From Salipaludibacillus keqinensis (GTDB lineage Bacteria; Bacillota; Bacilli; Bacillales; Salisediminibacteriaceae), in contig NZ_PDOD01000004.1 in assembly GCF_003226325.1 (NCBI RefSeq), forward strand, positions 308,942 to 372,941: a stretch of 64,000 bases of DNA, read 5' to 3'. A model generated the notes under the pieces. It was not told the origin of the DNA, did not search any database, and saw only the letters and a program-made list of their open reading frames with translations. The translations under genes were made by a program, and so were the position numbers. Positions within the stretch are counted from its first letter, which is position 1, and every line of letters begins with the position of its first letter. This document shows, one piece after another, positions 25,810-35,009 of the stretch.

Positions 25810-27504
25810 ATGAGCGAACAAATGAGTGAATGGTGGAGAAAGTCAGTAGTGTACCAAATTTACCCAAAGAGCTTTAATGATACGATGGGAAATGGTGTTG
25901 GTGATATTCAAGGGATTATCGAAAAATTGGACTATTTGAAAGAATTAGGTGTGGATGTTATTTGGCTCACTCCAATATACGAGTCGCCACAAAAGGATAA
26001 TGGATACGATATAAGTGACTATTACAGCATTCATGAAGAGTATGGCACGATGGAAGACTTTGACCGTCTTCTCTCTGAAGCCCACGACCGAGATTTGAAA
26101 ATCATTATGGATATTGTTGTTAATCATACGTCTACCGAGCATCGCTGGTTTAAGGAATCTGCTTCAAGCAAAGATAACCCTTACCGAGACTATTATATTT
26201 GGAAAAATCCGATTGATGGAAAAGAACCGACGAATTGGCAATCCAAATTCGGAGGGAACGCTTGGAAGTACGACGAAGAAACAGAGCAATACTACTTGCA
26301 CTTGTTTGATGTGACGCAAGCAGATTTAAACTGGGAGAATGAACAAGTTCGTAATGATGTATACGAAATGATGAATTATTGGTTTGATAAGGGCGTAGAC
26401 GGCTTCCGACTTGATGTCATTAACCTTATTTCGAAAGATCAGCGTTTTCCTAATGATGATGGTTCTGTAGCACCTGGAGACGGTCGTAAGTTTTATACAG
26501 ACGGGCCTCGAGTACACGAATATATGCAGGAAATGAATCGTGAAGTTTTCTCTAAGTACGATGTCATGACAGTAGGAGAAATGAGTTCTACAACTGTAGA
26601 TCACTGTATAAAGTATACTCGTCCTGACCGAAATGAATTAAGCATGACGTTTAATTTTCATCATTTAAAAGTTGATTATCCTCATGGTGAAAAATGGGCG
26701 ATTGCAGACTTTGATTTTCAAGCACTGAAACAAATTTTATCGAAATGGCAATCGGAAATGCATCAAGGAGGCGGATGGAATGCCTTATTCTGGTGTAACC
26801 ATGATCAACCACGTGTTGTCACAAGGTATGGGAACGATGGTAAATATCATAAGGAATCGGCGAAAATGCTGGCAACGACTATTCATATGATGCAAGGAAC
26901 ACCGTATATATATCAAGGTGAAGAATTTGGAATGACTAATCCGAAATTCTCTTCCATTGATGATTACAGAGATGTTGAGACATTAAACCTTTATGAATCG
27001 AAAAAGCAAGAAGGCATGGATGATCAGGAAATTCTTAAAGTGATTCAAGCTAAATCACGTGATAATTCCCGTACACCCGTCCAATGGAATAATGAACAGC
27101 ATGGCGGTTTTACAGAAGGAACTCCTTGGATCCCTGTTGCAAACAACTACGAAACGATTAATGCTGAAGCAGCAGTGAAAGACAAAGAATCCATTTTTTA
27201 TCATTACAAGAAACTGATCCAGCTTCGTAAAGAATTAGATATTATTACTTATGGAGATTATCAGCTAATTTTAGAAGACGATGACCGTTTGTTTGCTTAT
27301 GTGCGCAATTATAAGAACGAAAAACTACTCGTGATTAATCATTTTTATGAGGGAGAGGCGACATTTAACCTGCCTAAAGACATTGATTTAGCTGATTATG
27401 AAGTTGAACTGCTTGTTTCGAATGACCGAGTGGATGCTAGCTTGCAGGAATCGATGTTGATTAAACCTTACGAGTCATTAGTTTATCATTTGAAGAAAGC
27501 ATGA
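25810..27504 (+). CDS. treA: Trehalose-6-phosphate hydrolase (phospho-alpha-1,1-glucosidase)
   Basis: A 564-residue glycoside hydrolase family 13 enzyme that splits trehalose 6-phosphate into glucose and glucose 6-phosphate in the cytoplasm. GH13 regions are visible: DIVVNHTS (region I), FRLDVINLI with the nucleophile Asp (region II), VGEMS with the acid Glu (region III) and FWCNHDQPR (region IV). Oligo-1,6-glucosidases look similar, so the specificity call rests on the adjacent treR homologue and operator. The ATG follows a GGAGGG site. Unlike B. subtilis treP-treA-treR, no trehalose PTS permease gene is next to it, so uptake must be encoded elsewhere. Confidence 0.88.
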   Translation: MSEQMSEWWRKSVVYQIYPKSFNDTMGNGVGDIQGIIEKLDYLKELGVDVIWLTPIYESPQKDNGYDISDYYSIHEEYGTMEDFDRLLSEAHDRDLKIIMDIVVNHTSTEHRWFKESASSKDNPYRDYYIWKNPIDGKEPTNWQSKFGGNAWKYDEETEQYYLHLFDVTQADLNWENEQVRNDVYEMMNYWFDKGVDGFRLDVINLISKDQRFPNDDGSVAPGDGRKFYTDGPRVHEYMQEMNREVFSKYDVMTVGEMSSTTVDHCIKYTRPDRNELSMTFNFHHLKVDYPHGEKWAIADFDFQALKQILSKWQSEMHQGGGWNALFWCNHDQPRVVTRYGNDGKYHKESAKMLATTIHMMQGTPYIYQGEEFGMTNPKFSSIDDYRDVETLNLYESKKQEGMDDQEILKVIQAKSRDNSRTPVQWNNEQHGGFTEGTPWIPVANNYETINAEAAVKDKESIFYHYKKLIQLRKELDIITYGDYQLILEDDDRLFAYVRNYKNEKLLVINHFYEGEATFNLPKDIDLADYEVELLVSNDRVDASLQESMLIKPYESLVYHLKKA

Positions 27505-27526
27505 TAAGATTGGTTTGGTGATGCCC

Positions 27527-28243
27527 ATGCAAAATAAATATTTACAAATTTATCGAGAGATTGCAGATAATATTAGAGAAGGTAAGTATCCTGCTCATTC
27601 GAAACTGCCATCTGAACATGATTTGTTGAGAGATTATTCTACATCGAGAGAAACGATCCGCAAGGCGCTTAACCTTCTTTCACAAAATGGTTTTATCCAA
27701 AAGGTTCAAGGAAAAGGATCCATTGTGTTGGATGCGCGCAAATTTGATTTTCCCATTTCCGGTCTAGTTAGTTTTAAAGAATTGGCGGGGAAAATTGGTG
27801 AAAAGCATCAAACTCATGTCGAAGAACTGGAACTTATCACGCCTGATGAAGAAATCAAGCAGCAGTTGCATTTAAAAGATAGTCAACATGTATGGAAAGT
27901 TCATCGTGTTCGAGAAATTGATGGAGAGCGCATTATCCTAGATAAGGATTATTTTAATCAAATGTACGTGGAACATTTAACGAAAGAGATTTGTGAAAAC
28001 TCGATTTACGAATATATTGAAAATGAATTGGGTATGACGATTAGTTTTGCAAAAAAAGAGATTATTGTCGTTGAACCTACAGAAGAAGATCGGCGACTGC
28101 TGAAGTTAGATGGATTTTACAATGTAGTCGTAGTAAAGAACTATGTATATTTCGATGATGCCAGTCTGTTTCAATACACGGAATCAAGGCATCGCCCTGA
28201 TAAATTTAAGTTTGTAGACTTCGCTCGAAGAACTCATGGATAA
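27527..28243 (+). CDS. treR: Trehalose operon repressor, GntR/HutC family
   Basis: A 238-residue regulator. The N-terminal winged helix has KLPSEHDLLRDYSTSRETIRKAL, the GntR recognition helix region, and the rest is a UTRA ligand domain (FPISGLVSFKELAGKIG, LDKDYFNQMYVEHLTKEICENSIYEYIE, FQYTESRHRPDKFKFVDFARR). These segments agree closely with the B. subtilis TreR sequence as I remember it. Trehalose 6-phosphate is the known inducer in that family. The start at 27527 is chosen over TTG 27515 and ATG 27521 because a GGTG site sits about 6 bases before it. It is cotranscribed with treA and followed by a strong terminator. Confidence 0.9.
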   Translation: MQNKYLQIYREIADNIREGKYPAHSKLPSEHDLLRDYSTSRETIRKALNLLSQNGFIQKVQGKGSIVLDARKFDFPISGLVSFKELAGKIGEKHQTHVEELELITPDEEIKQQLHLKDSQHVWKVHRVREIDGERIILDKDYFNQMYVEHLTKEICENSIYEYIENELGMTISFAKKEIIVVEPTEEDRRLLKLDGFYNVVVVKNYVYFDDASLFQYTESRHRPDKFKFVDFARRTHG

Positions 28244-28253
28244 TTTAAATGAT

Positions 28254-28293
28254 AGCCGTTGATTAGGAAGTGTTTCCTGATCAACGGCTTTTT
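28254..28293 (+). terminator. Terminator after treR
   Basis: A 10-bp stem AGCCGTTGAT / ATCAACGGCT with an inner GGAA/TTCC stem is followed by TTTTT. Confidence 0.9.
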
Positions 28294-28343
28294 GTAAAAA
28301 AAATAGGTTTGAATAGGTGCAAGGATTATCACTTTTCTCATAA

Positions 28344-28369
28344 GAAAAAGACCTGATATAAATCAGGCC
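28344..28369 (-). terminator. Terminator of the 287-residue hypothetical gene
   Basis: The stem GACCTGAT / ATCAGGCC around a four-base loop has its T-run on the minus strand (AAAAA at 28345-28349 of the plus strand), just beyond the stop codon of the minus-strand gene. Confidence 0.82.
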
Positions 28370-28387
28370 TTCTGTTGAGATTTCTAC

Positions 28388-29251
28388 CTATTTTTTCAAG
28401 ATTTCTACAATCGTTGATCTAAGAGACTGATCGTGGACGGTTTTATTCAACCACTGTTTAGATGAGTCGTCAGTTTCCCCTTTGGCACGTCTAAATAACT
28501 TAACGAGGAGTTGACGAAGTACCGTTGAATAATGAACATGGTCAATCTTCTGAGCTTGCTGCAATATTTTTTCAATGAGGTCTGAATTGTCAATTTCCAC
28601 ATGCTTTACGGCATTAAATAGAAATTCCTCAACAATTCTAGCATGATTAAAGCTTAAGTAGTATTCCGGAACTTCCTCAATAAGTTGCGGATGATCTTGA
28701 ATATATTCAGCTAACATCGGAATATATGAATCTAACCGATGATGTAACAGATAATGGAAAGATTTCAAAGCATTTGCTTGCTCTAGAGCATCCTTTAAGG
28801 CAATCATAATCAATGATTGATCAGATTTACCATCAGCATTCTGAAGGGCAATGAGCCTTGAAGGCCATTGGTGCTTAATATCTTCAAGTAATTCATCCGT
28901 TAGTAATTTCATAATGTTTTTATTTTTCATTTTTGCTTCTTCTTTTGGGCGAAGAGCATCTTTTAAATCATCTTGTGTTACTTTATATTGTTTTTTCCGT
29001 TCGGCGATTTTTTTGTAACGTTCGAGGATGTCTGTAGATTCAACTGTTGTCTTATTAGACAAATAAAAGGAGTCTAAGAACCTCCCGTTGTAATCTAAAA
29101 CCGCAAAAATCACAGGTGTTTCTTGGTCAAATAACAAAGCATGAATCTTTCGTTTCCCGCTGAGTTCTTCATATTTTAAAATGTAATGACGCTGGTTGTC
29201 TCCGTCTAAAAATACTTTCTTTCCTAAAAAACTAGGTGGTAAAACGGACAT
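28388..29251 (-). CDS. Hypothetical protein, 287 residues
   Basis: A soluble protein that I do not recognise. The N-terminal 90 residues look beta-rich (KKVFLDGDNQRHYILKYEEL, VIFAVLDYNGRFLDSFYL). The remaining two thirds is helical, with HEAT-like character in segments such as YHLLHHRLDSYIP-type repeats around residues 160-270. It has no signal peptide, membrane span or obvious catalytic motif. The ATG at 29251 has a GGGACGGTGA-type site upstream. It lies between treR and the yfh block and has its own terminator, so it is probably monocistronic. Confidence 0.75.
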   Translation of the reverse strand: MSVLPPSFLGKKVFLDGDNQRHYILKYEELSGKRKIHALLFDQETPVIFAVLDYNGRFLDSFYLSNKTTVESTDILERYKKIAERKKQYKVTQDDLKDALRPKEEAKMKNKNIMKLLTDELLEDIKHQWPSRLIALQNADGKSDQSLIMIALKDALEQANALKSFHYLLHHRLDSYIPMLAEYIQDHPQLIEEVPEYYLSFNHARIVEEFLFNAVKHVEIDNSDLIEKILQQAQKIDHVHYSTVLRQLLVKLFRRAKGETDDSSKQWLNKTVHDQSLRSTIVEILKK

Positions 29252-29335
29252 ATCACTTCACCGTCCCTTTCTGAAATTTGTAATAGTTATGTTTTTTGAA
29301 AGATTGATGAAGGATGTTTCACATAAGTATGTAAT

Positions 29336-29542
29336 CTAAACATCGTTCCGAATGATCAAGTAAATAATCAAACCAATCAAGGGGAAAAATAACGTACCGA
29401 TCAAAATAACAATGCTGAGTTCTTTACTGTTCCCTTTCTTCAATGAATCACGATAAGCCCATATACTTGTAAAAACATTAAGAAGAAAAAGACCAAAGCC
29501 GATTAGTAGAAAAAATAAGATCAGACTGCTAAATTCTAACAA
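29336..29542 (-). CDS. Small two-helix membrane protein, PLDc_N-like
   Basis: A 68-residue protein with two membrane helices (about residues 6-27 and 43-65) separated by the conserved-looking WAYRDSLKKGNSKELS. This arrangement is the PLDc_N (phospholipase D nuclease N-terminal-like) small protein pattern. TTG at 29542 is the start, placed 9 bases after TAAGGAG. Function unknown. Confidence 0.75.
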   Translation of the reverse strand: MLEFSSLILFFLLIGFGLFLLNVFTSIWAYRDSLKKGNSKELSIVILIGTLFFPLIGLIIYLIIRNDV

Positions 29543-29666
29543 TGAATAAACTCCTTATTTTTAAGCTCTCCTTCTATCATAACCGTCTTGAGTCTTTTTG
29601 TGTAGGTTTCGGTCAAAAAAAATGCTAATATTGAATGGAAAAAGACTAATTTCCCGATAAATAGAT

Positions 29667-29706
29667 AAAAAGTAGCTCTTGTAATCGTATTACAAGGGCT
29701 ACTTTT
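29667..29706 (-). terminator. Terminator after yfhD
   Basis: A 15-bp stem with one mismatch, AGTAGCTCTTGTAAT paired with ATTACAAGGGCTACT, flanked by AAAA and TTTT so it can act on either strand. It directly follows the minus-strand yfhD stop. Confidence 0.88.
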
Positions 29707-29715
29707 AGAATACAG

Positions 29716-29868
29716 TTATATGTTCTCTTTATTGACACGCTGAGTAGCTGCCTTTGCTCTATTTATTGCTTCACGATCTTCAATATCTGCTAACTCTTCG
29801 CTATATTCTACGTCCTTGTTGTCTTCTTTTTTTGATTCCTGTTTGTCCGCTTGCTGGTTTTTTTTCAT
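29716..29868 (-). CDS. yfhD: YfhD-like small acidic protein
   Basis: A 50-residue hydrophilic protein. The segment VEYSEELADIEDREA followed by RAKAATQRV matches the YfhD family (small Bacillus proteins encoded beside yfhE and yfhF). A GAAGGAAG site stands before ATG. Order yfhF-yfhE-yfhD on the same strand agrees with B. subtilis synteny. Function unknown. Confidence 0.8.
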   Translation of the reverse strand: MKKNQQADKQESKKEDNKDVEYSEELADIEDREAINRAKAATQRVNKENI

Positions 29869-29916
29869 AAAGCTTCCTTCCTTCTAAATGAGATCTCTGA
29901 AAACTGGGGGTTCATA

Positions 29917-30042
29917 CTAAAGGTTTGACTTGGAATTTGAAAATGCTCGGTCTGCAGCTTTAAATGCTGGCTGATAAGACATTTCTTGGGCTCGTGACAT
30001 TCTTCGTCGTTCATCCTTGTCCTTTCGTACTTTCCTCTCCAT
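29917..30042 (-). CDS. yfhE: YfhE-like small basic protein
   Basis: A 41-residue protein beginning MERKVRKDKDERRRMS; the segment RAQEMSYQPAFKAADRAF matches the YfhE family. The ATG at 30042 gives the family's usual length and is 11 bases from AAAGGAGG. An alternative out-of-frame ATG at 30047 opens a 60-codon frame with no family similarity and better spacing, but the YfhE match decides the frame. Function unknown. Confidence 0.75.
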   Translation of the reverse strand: MERKVRKDKDERRRMSRAQEMSYQPAFKAADRAFSNSKSNL

Positions 30043-30141
30043 TTCATAAGCCTCCTTTAACTTCAGCTATATTTATTGTGACCAAATTCAAAGGAATTTA
30101 TACGATCTCCAGGTGACGAATATAGAAGAAATAGGCAACGG

Positions 30142-31047
30142 CTAGTCTTTTAATAAATCAGAAAATGCTTCTTGTAAGTTTGGATACGTGAAAGTGTAAC
30201 CGTAGTTTTGGAGTTGTTTTGGCAACACTCTCTGCCCCTCTAAAACGAGTACGCTCATTTCTCCAAGAGCAATATGAAGAACCGTACTCGGGACAGGAGC
30301 CCAAAATGGACGATTTAATGTGTCAGCTAGTGTTTTACCGAAATCTTTCATTCGCTGAGGTTCAGGGGAAGTGAAATTTACTGGACCTTGTATATCCTTA
30401 TGATGGATGCAGTGAACGAGGGCTTGAGCCACATCCTCAATATGAATCCACGACATCCACTGTTCACCAGTGCCTAATTTACCTCCAGCAAATAATTTAA
30501 ATGGAGGGAGCATTTTCTTTAACGCACCGTCTTCAGCATCAAGAACTACACCAAACCGTGTACACACGACACGAACTTCAGGTGGAGCTTTCAATGCTTC
30601 TTCCTCCCATTGTTTTACGACATCAGCTAAGAAATCCTCTCCTGGTTCTCGATCTTCTTCTGTAAATGTTTTAGTGTAGGATGTTCCATAGAATCCTACG
30701 GCAGAGCCACTAAGAAAAACTGAAGGTTTGTGATCCATTTTTTCAATAATTCGCACTGCTTCTTTTGTAGCCTCAATGCGGCTTTGTAAAATTTCTTGTT
30801 TTTTGTCGGATGTCCATCTTCCACTATTTAAGTTCTCACCTGCAAGGTTGATAAGAGCGTCAATGCCATCAAGTTCTTTTTCTGGTTCAGTGCCATCTTT
30901 CAGCCATTCTACAAAGGAGACTTGTTTTTCTTCCTGTTTGTTTGATTTATTTCTCGTTAAAATGAATACATGATGCCCTTGTGAAGTTAATTCTTTCGTC
31001 ACAGCCTGACCGATTAAGCCAGTTCCACCGGTGATTGCTACTTTCAT
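30142..31047 (-). CDS. yfhF: TIGR01777-type NAD(P)-binding epimerase-like protein
   Basis: A 301-residue atypical short-chain dehydrogenase. The Rossmann motif is ITGGTGLIGQAV, with ALINLAGENLNSGRW and LSGSAVGFYG being hallmarks of the TIGR01777 (SulA/YfhF) group. The C-terminal DUF1731 region contains VLPKQLQNYGYTFTYPNLQEAF. The catalytic Tyr lies in VGFYGTSYTK. It has a strong AGGAGG site before ATG. In B. subtilis the equivalent gene lies beside recX; here recX is transcribed divergently. Confidence 0.9.
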   Translation of the reverse strand: MKVAITGGTGLIGQAVTKELTSQGHHVFILTRNKSNKQEEKQVSFVEWLKDGTEPEKELDGIDALINLAGENLNSGRWTSDKKQEILQSRIEATKEAVRIIEKMDHKPSVFLSGSAVGFYGTSYTKTFTEEDREPGEDFLADVVKQWEEEALKAPPEVRVVCTRFGVVLDAEDGALKKMLPPFKLFAGGKLGTGEQWMSWIHIEDVAQALVHCIHHKDIQGPVNFTSPEPQRMKDFGKTLADTLNRPFWAPVPSTVLHIALGEMSVLVLEGQRVLPKQLQNYGYTFTYPNLQEAFSDLLKD

Positions 31048-31204
31048 TGGATCGCCTCCTGTTTTAATATGTACTTATGTACTCTTTTTCCTTTTATAAA
31101 GGATTGTCAAACGTTTTATAACACATAGGAGCTCCTTGCACGGCAGCAACTCTGAAGATAGCCCGTGTCACCACAACTTAGTTTTTAAAAAAGGATGAGA
31201 GATT

Positions 31205-32020
31205 ATGCCGGTTATTACTAAAATTACTGCAGCAAAGAAAACAAAAGGACGTTATCATATTTATCTTAAGCGAGGAGAGGGTGAAGAATATGCCTTTTCT
31301 GTGTCTGAAGATGTTCTGGTTAGTGAGCATTTAACGAAAGGAAAAGAACTTACTAAAACAGACATATCTAACTTAAAGGATAAAGACGATGTTGATAAAG
31401 CGATGCAGAAAGTGTTGAATTATTTGTCTTATCGGATGCGATCGGAGACAGAGGTTATCCGCTACCTTAAAGATCTAGAAGTGGCTGAAGAAGATATCAC
31501 TAGGATGGTGAAAAGGTTGAGAGAATTGGATTTCATTGATGATCAACGATTTTGTGAAGCCTTTGTAAGAACGAAAAGGGATACGGCTAAAAAAGGCCCT
31601 TTATTAATTGAGCAGGAACTCTATCAAAAAGGGGTAAGTAAAATCAATATAGAACAGGCAATGAAGCAATATTCTGAAGAGCTACAATTAGAACATGCAA
31701 CTGCCATGGTAGAGAAAAAGCAGTCTTCTTATAAAAAAGAAAGTCTGAAAAAGAAACAGCAAAAATTAATGCAATTCATTATTCAGCGAGGCTATCCTCA
31801 TTCAATCGCTTCAAAGGCTGTTCAATTAGCCGAAATCGAAGAAGATCCAGAACTAGAATGGGATGCAGTAGATAAACAGGGTGAAAAAGCTTGGAGAAAA
31901 TATGAGAAAAAAGAATTGTGGGAACGAAAGCAAAGAGTGAAACAATACTTATATGGGCGTGGATTTACAGCAGATAAAATAGACGAATGGATTGAACACA
32001 AGCTGGAATCAGATGAATGA
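31205..32020 (+). CDS. recX: Recombination regulator RecX
   Basis: A 271-residue RecX protein, the long Bacillus form, which modulates RecA filaments in DNA repair and transformation. Tandem three-helix repeats are seen in VLNYLSYRMRSETEVIRYLKDL, MVKRLRELDFIDDQRFCEAFVRT and the later QFIIQRGYPHSIASKAVQ. The N-terminal 70 residues form the extra beta region typical of bacilli. An ATG follows GAGAGATT. The usual downstream neighbour yfhH is displaced by an intervening lactate permease gene. Confidence 0.93.
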   Translation: MPVITKITAAKKTKGRYHIYLKRGEGEEYAFSVSEDVLVSEHLTKGKELTKTDISNLKDKDDVDKAMQKVLNYLSYRMRSETEVIRYLKDLEVAEEDITRMVKRLRELDFIDDQRFCEAFVRTKRDTAKKGPLLIEQELYQKGVSKINIEQAMKQYSEELQLEHATAMVEKKQSSYKKESLKKKQQKLMQFIIQRGYPHSIASKAVQLAEIEEDPELEWDAVDKQGEKAWRKYEKKELWERKQRVKQYLYGRGFTADKIDEWIEHKLESDE

Positions 32021-32139
32021 AATGATAATTTGACTGAGGAGATTCAAAACAGCAAGCGGAAATCCCTGAGATGGTAGACAAACCTCTACAGGGAACGACT
32101 TGAAGAGGCTAGACAAAAAGATTTCATTAAAAAATTTAT

Positions 32140-32153
32140 TGAAAGCGCTTTAA
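32140..32153 (+). promoter_or_regulatory. cre site (CcpA) upstream of lctP
   Basis: TGAAAGCGCTTTAA fits the catabolite-responsive element consensus closely, with a 10-bp perfect palindromic core AAAGCGCTTT. It lies about 110 bases before the permease start, consistent with carbon catabolite control of lactate uptake. Confidence 0.7.
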
Positions 32154-32265
32154 AAATAGAAACAAAATCGCCATCTTTTTATTGTGAAACAATGCACATA
32201 CAGTGTTAAAATAAACGTATAAAGATTCTTTGCCCACCTTTGAGAGAACAGAAAGGATAATGTTT

Positions 32266-33933
32266 ATGACTACTATTGTCGCCCTTACACCTATTATTGC
32301 CGTCATGTTATTTCTAGTTGTGCTAAAAATGAGTGCCGTTAAAGCAATGACCATTAGTTTAGTCGCCACAGCTGCGTTAGCACTTTTATACTGGCAAGTT
32401 CCTGTAATTATTATAGCAGCATCTACTATTGAAGGTATTATTATCGGTCTTTCTATTTTATATATTGTGTTTGGAGCCATCTTACTATTGAATACGTTAA
32501 AGTTGTCAGGAGCAATCGATACGATCCGAACAAGCTTTATGGGGGTATCGGCTGACAGACGAGTACAAGTTATCATTATTGCTTGGCTGTTCGGGGCATT
32601 TATAGAAGGGGCGGCTGGCTTTGGAACACCTGCTGCCATTGCGGCACCGCTGCTTGTAGCTTTAGGTTTTCCAGCACTTGCTGCAGTTGTATTGGCGCTT
32701 ATTGCTGATAGCTCCCCGGTTTCTTTTGGTGCCGTGGGGACACCAGTGATAGTAGGAGTAGATCAAGGGTTACGTGAAGGAGGAGAAATTTCCCCTGTTG
32801 TTCAGCCCTATATAGATTCCAGCGGAGGAATGGCTCCATTTATTCAAGATATCGCTTCACAAATTATGCAAATTGATATCTTTGTAGGGTCGTTAATGCC
32901 CTTAATTATGGTGATCATATTGACTCGTTTTTTCGGTACGAACCGGTCTTGGAAAGAAGGATTAGCTGTTTGGAAATTCGCCTTGTTTGCAGGATTAAGT
33001 TTTACTATACCCGCTTTAATCGTTGCAACATTTTTAGGGCCTGAATTCCCGTCTATTTTTGGAGGGCTAATTGGACTGGCCATTGTTGTCCCGGCAGCAA
33101 AGAGAGGTTTTTTACTTCCAAAAGAATCATGGGACTTTGCCAAGGAAGAGGATTGGCTGGAATCTTGGATTGGGAAAATTTCTACTGATGGAGACGATCA
33201 GCAAAGTACAAGGAAACTTTCTTTGATTCGAGCATGGATACCTTATTTGTTAGTAGGGTTAATTCTTGTGCTAACCCGACTTGAGGCGTTGCCTTTTAGG
33301 GAAATGTTACAAAGCTTTTCTGTTGGCTGGAATAATATTTTAGGAACGGCCATTAGTGAACAATTGCAACCACTTTACATTCCAGGCTTTGTATTTATAT
33401 TAGTCGTTTTAATAACCGCATTCGTTCATAAAATGAATCCAAGACAAGTGAAGTTATCTTTTACACGATCTGGTAAAGCCGTTGTTGGTACGGCCATTAC
33501 GCTATTTACAGCAGTTCCGATGGTTCGTATTTTTATTAATTCTGGGGAGAACGCTAGTGGTCTTGAAAGTATGCCTATTGAGTTAGCAAACACGGTCTCA
33601 GCGTTAATGGGCAGTGGATGGCCAATTATGGCCCCACTCATCGGAGCATTAGGTTCATTTATTTCTGGAAGTGCTACGTTTAGTAACATGATGTTCAGCT
33701 TGTTCCAATCAAGTGTAGCAGATCAGATTTCAGCAGATCCTAAATTGATCTTGTCGTTACAAGTAATGGGATCAAACGCAGGGAATATGATTTGCGTTCT
33801 AAACGTTGTTGCTGCAGCCTCTGTTGTAGGGTTAGTTGGTCGAGAAGGGGCAATTATTAGAATGACAATTTTGCCGATGCTATATTATTCATTTTTCGCA
33901 GGGACGATCGGGCTCATTTTATCACTTCTTTGA
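32266..33933 (+). CDS. lctP: L-lactate permease
   Basis: A 555-residue polytopic membrane protein of the lactate permease (LctP/YvfH) family, importing L-lactate with protons. About 12-14 hydrophobic segments are visible, and family signatures include [38 protein letters not shown] and the near-C-terminal [18 protein letters not shown] at 32266 stands 8 bases after AAAGGA; ATG 32260 and TTG 32229 are possible upstream starts. It is inserted between recX and yfhH relative to B. subtilis, with its own cre site and terminator. No lutABC genes are nearby. Confidence 0.92.
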   Translation: MTTIVALTPIIAVMLFLVVLKMSAVKAMTISLVATAALALLYWQVPVIIIAASTIEGIIIGLSILYIVFGAILLLNTLKLSGAIDTIRTSFMGVSADRRVQVIIIAWLFGAFIEGAAGFGTPAAIAAPLLVALGFPALAAVVLALIADSSPVSFGAVGTPVIVGVDQGLREGGEISPVVQPYIDSSGGMAPFIQDIASQIMQIDIFVGSLMPLIMVIILTRFFGTNRSWKEGLAVWKFALFAGLSFTIPALIVATFLGPEFPSIFGGLIGLAIVVPAAKRGFLLPKESWDFAKEEDWLESWIGKISTDGDDQQSTRKLSLIRAWIPYLLVGLILVLTRLEALPFREMLQSFSVGWNNILGTAISEQLQPLYIPGFVFILVVLITAFVHKMNPRQVKLSFTRSGKAVVGTAITLFTAVPMVRIFINSGENASGLESMPIELANTVSALMGSGWPIMAPLIGALGSFISGSATFSNMMFSLFQSSVADQISADPKLILSLQVMGSNAGNMICVLNVVAAASVVGLVGREGAIIRMTILPMLYYSFFAGTIGLILSLL

Positions 33934-34009
33934 ATCCGATTCGATTTGCTTCGCTAGAGTCATCTACAGAACAGAAAAGTCTAGAATATCGTTCATACAA
34001 TGAGTAATT

Positions 34010-34043
34010 AGGTAGTTCCTTTGAGACAGAGGACTACCTTTTT
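34010..34043 (+). terminator. Terminator after lctP
   Basis: AGGTAGTTCCT pairs with AGGACTACCT (one bulge), followed by TTTTC. Confidence 0.75.
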
Positions 34044-34192
34044 CATTGTCTATGACAACCAGTTAAAAACTTTAAGGATCTACAGATCTCATAGAAGGTG
34101 TTAGTAGCAGGAATGGTCTCTTTTCTTTTACATCCAAAGGAAAAACTTTATAATGAGAGTAACAACGATCGTTTGAAAAAGGAGAATGTTTC

Positions 34193-34510
34193 ATGGACCA
34201 AAAATTTAGTCGAATGTCAATGGCTGAACTTCAGCAGGAAATTGCGGAGTTAAAAGTAAAAGCACAAAAAGCTGAACAAATGAGTATGGTAAATGAATTT
34301 GCTGTTTATGAGCGTAAAATGCTGATGGCTCAAGCTTATTTGATGGATCCAGATGAGTTTCATTCTGGGGAGAAATATGAGTTGAAAGACAGTCCAAACG
34401 AATTTTTCCACATAGATTATATGAACGGTGTATTTGCATGGGGATACAGAAATGGTGGAAAGGAACAAGAAGGGGTCCCTATATCCATTTTAGGCGAGAG
34501 AATAAAATAG
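34193..34510 (+). CDS. yfhH: YfhH family protein (DUF1811)
   Basis: A 105-residue protein matching YfhH along its length: an N-terminal helix (MAELQQEIAELKVKAQKAEQ) followed by a small beta barrel ending in YMNGVFAWGYRNG and VPISILGE. It has a strong AAAAGGAG site. The family is conserved in Bacillaceae next to recX; the SH3-like C-terminal half suggests nucleic acid or protein binding, which is inference. Confidence 0.9.
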   Translation: MDQKFSRMSMAELQQEIAELKVKAQKAEQMSMVNEFAVYERKMLMAQAYLMDPDEFHSGEKYELKDSPNEFFHIDYMNGVFAWGYRNGGKEQEGVPISILGERIK

Positions 34511-34546
34511 AGGGAATTTCTGGTATTGTATACCATTATTCCCTCT
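34509..34546. terminator. Bidirectional terminator between yfhH and the YpzG-like gene
   Basis: AGAGGGAAT pairs with ATTCCCTCT, with an inner GGTAT/ATACC stem. T-rich DNA follows on the minus strand, serving the convergent small gene. Confidence 0.75.
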
Positions 34547-34555
34547 TAAAGGATG

Positions 34556-34717
34556 CTACGTTCTTTTGCGCATTTCAACTTCTAATATTTGATTATGCAA
34601 ACTTTGTTCTGTTTCACCATTTACTTGATGGAAAGAACGTTTAGGATTCGCTCTTGGCGATTGGAATGGATCTGCATACAAAGATTTCAGCGCTTTTCGA
34701 TGGTGAGATTTGACCAC
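34556..34717 (-). CDS. YpzG-like small protein
   Basis: A 53-residue hydrophilic protein. The segment YADPFQSPRANPKRSFHQVNGE is the pattern of YpzG-like Bacillus proteins. A GTG start lies 9 bases after AAGGAGG. It sits immediately downstream of sspK on the same strand, which suggests expression in the forespore, but that is inference. No function is known to me. Confidence 0.72.
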   Translation of the reverse strand: MVKSHHRKALKSLYADPFQSPRANPKRSFHQVNGETEQSLHNQILEVEMRKRT

Positions 34718-34766
34718 TGAAAAAAACCTCCTTAAAAATGAAGTTTCAAGCTTTTTCTAACTGCTA

Positions 34767-34919
34767 TCATTCATGTTGGTTTTTTCCACTTTCTCTCATT
34801 CGCTCCTGCGGATGATCTTTAATTGAGCCATTAGGACGCTTAGATGCGAACCTTGCCATTTCTCGCTTATCCTTACTAAGGGAAATTCGAGAAGATAACT
34901 CTCTGTTGTTATTACGCAA
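34767..34919 (-). CDS. sspK: Small acid-soluble spore protein K
   Basis: A 50-residue minor SASP of type H/K. The conserved end RFASKRPNGSIKDHPQERMRESG matches SspK almost residue by residue (shown here in parts: FASKRPNGS, KDHPQERMR). The start is TTG at 34919, 8 bases after AAAGGAGG, and gives the family's exact length; an ATG-initiated 82-codon reading of the same frame has no ribosome site. It is transcribed in the forespore in B. subtilis. It lies divergent to yfhJ, as part of conserved yfhH-sspK-yfhJ synteny. Confidence 0.88.
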   Translation of the reverse strand: MRNNNRELSSRISLSKDKREMARFASKRPNGSIKDHPQERMRESGKNQHE

Positions 34920-35009
34920 AAGGTGAACCTCCTTTTTTGATGGGGGAGTCTTAGTATTTCCTGAAATCAACTGAATTGATCTGAGAAATATTTGAAAGGA
35001 GTGAAAGTT

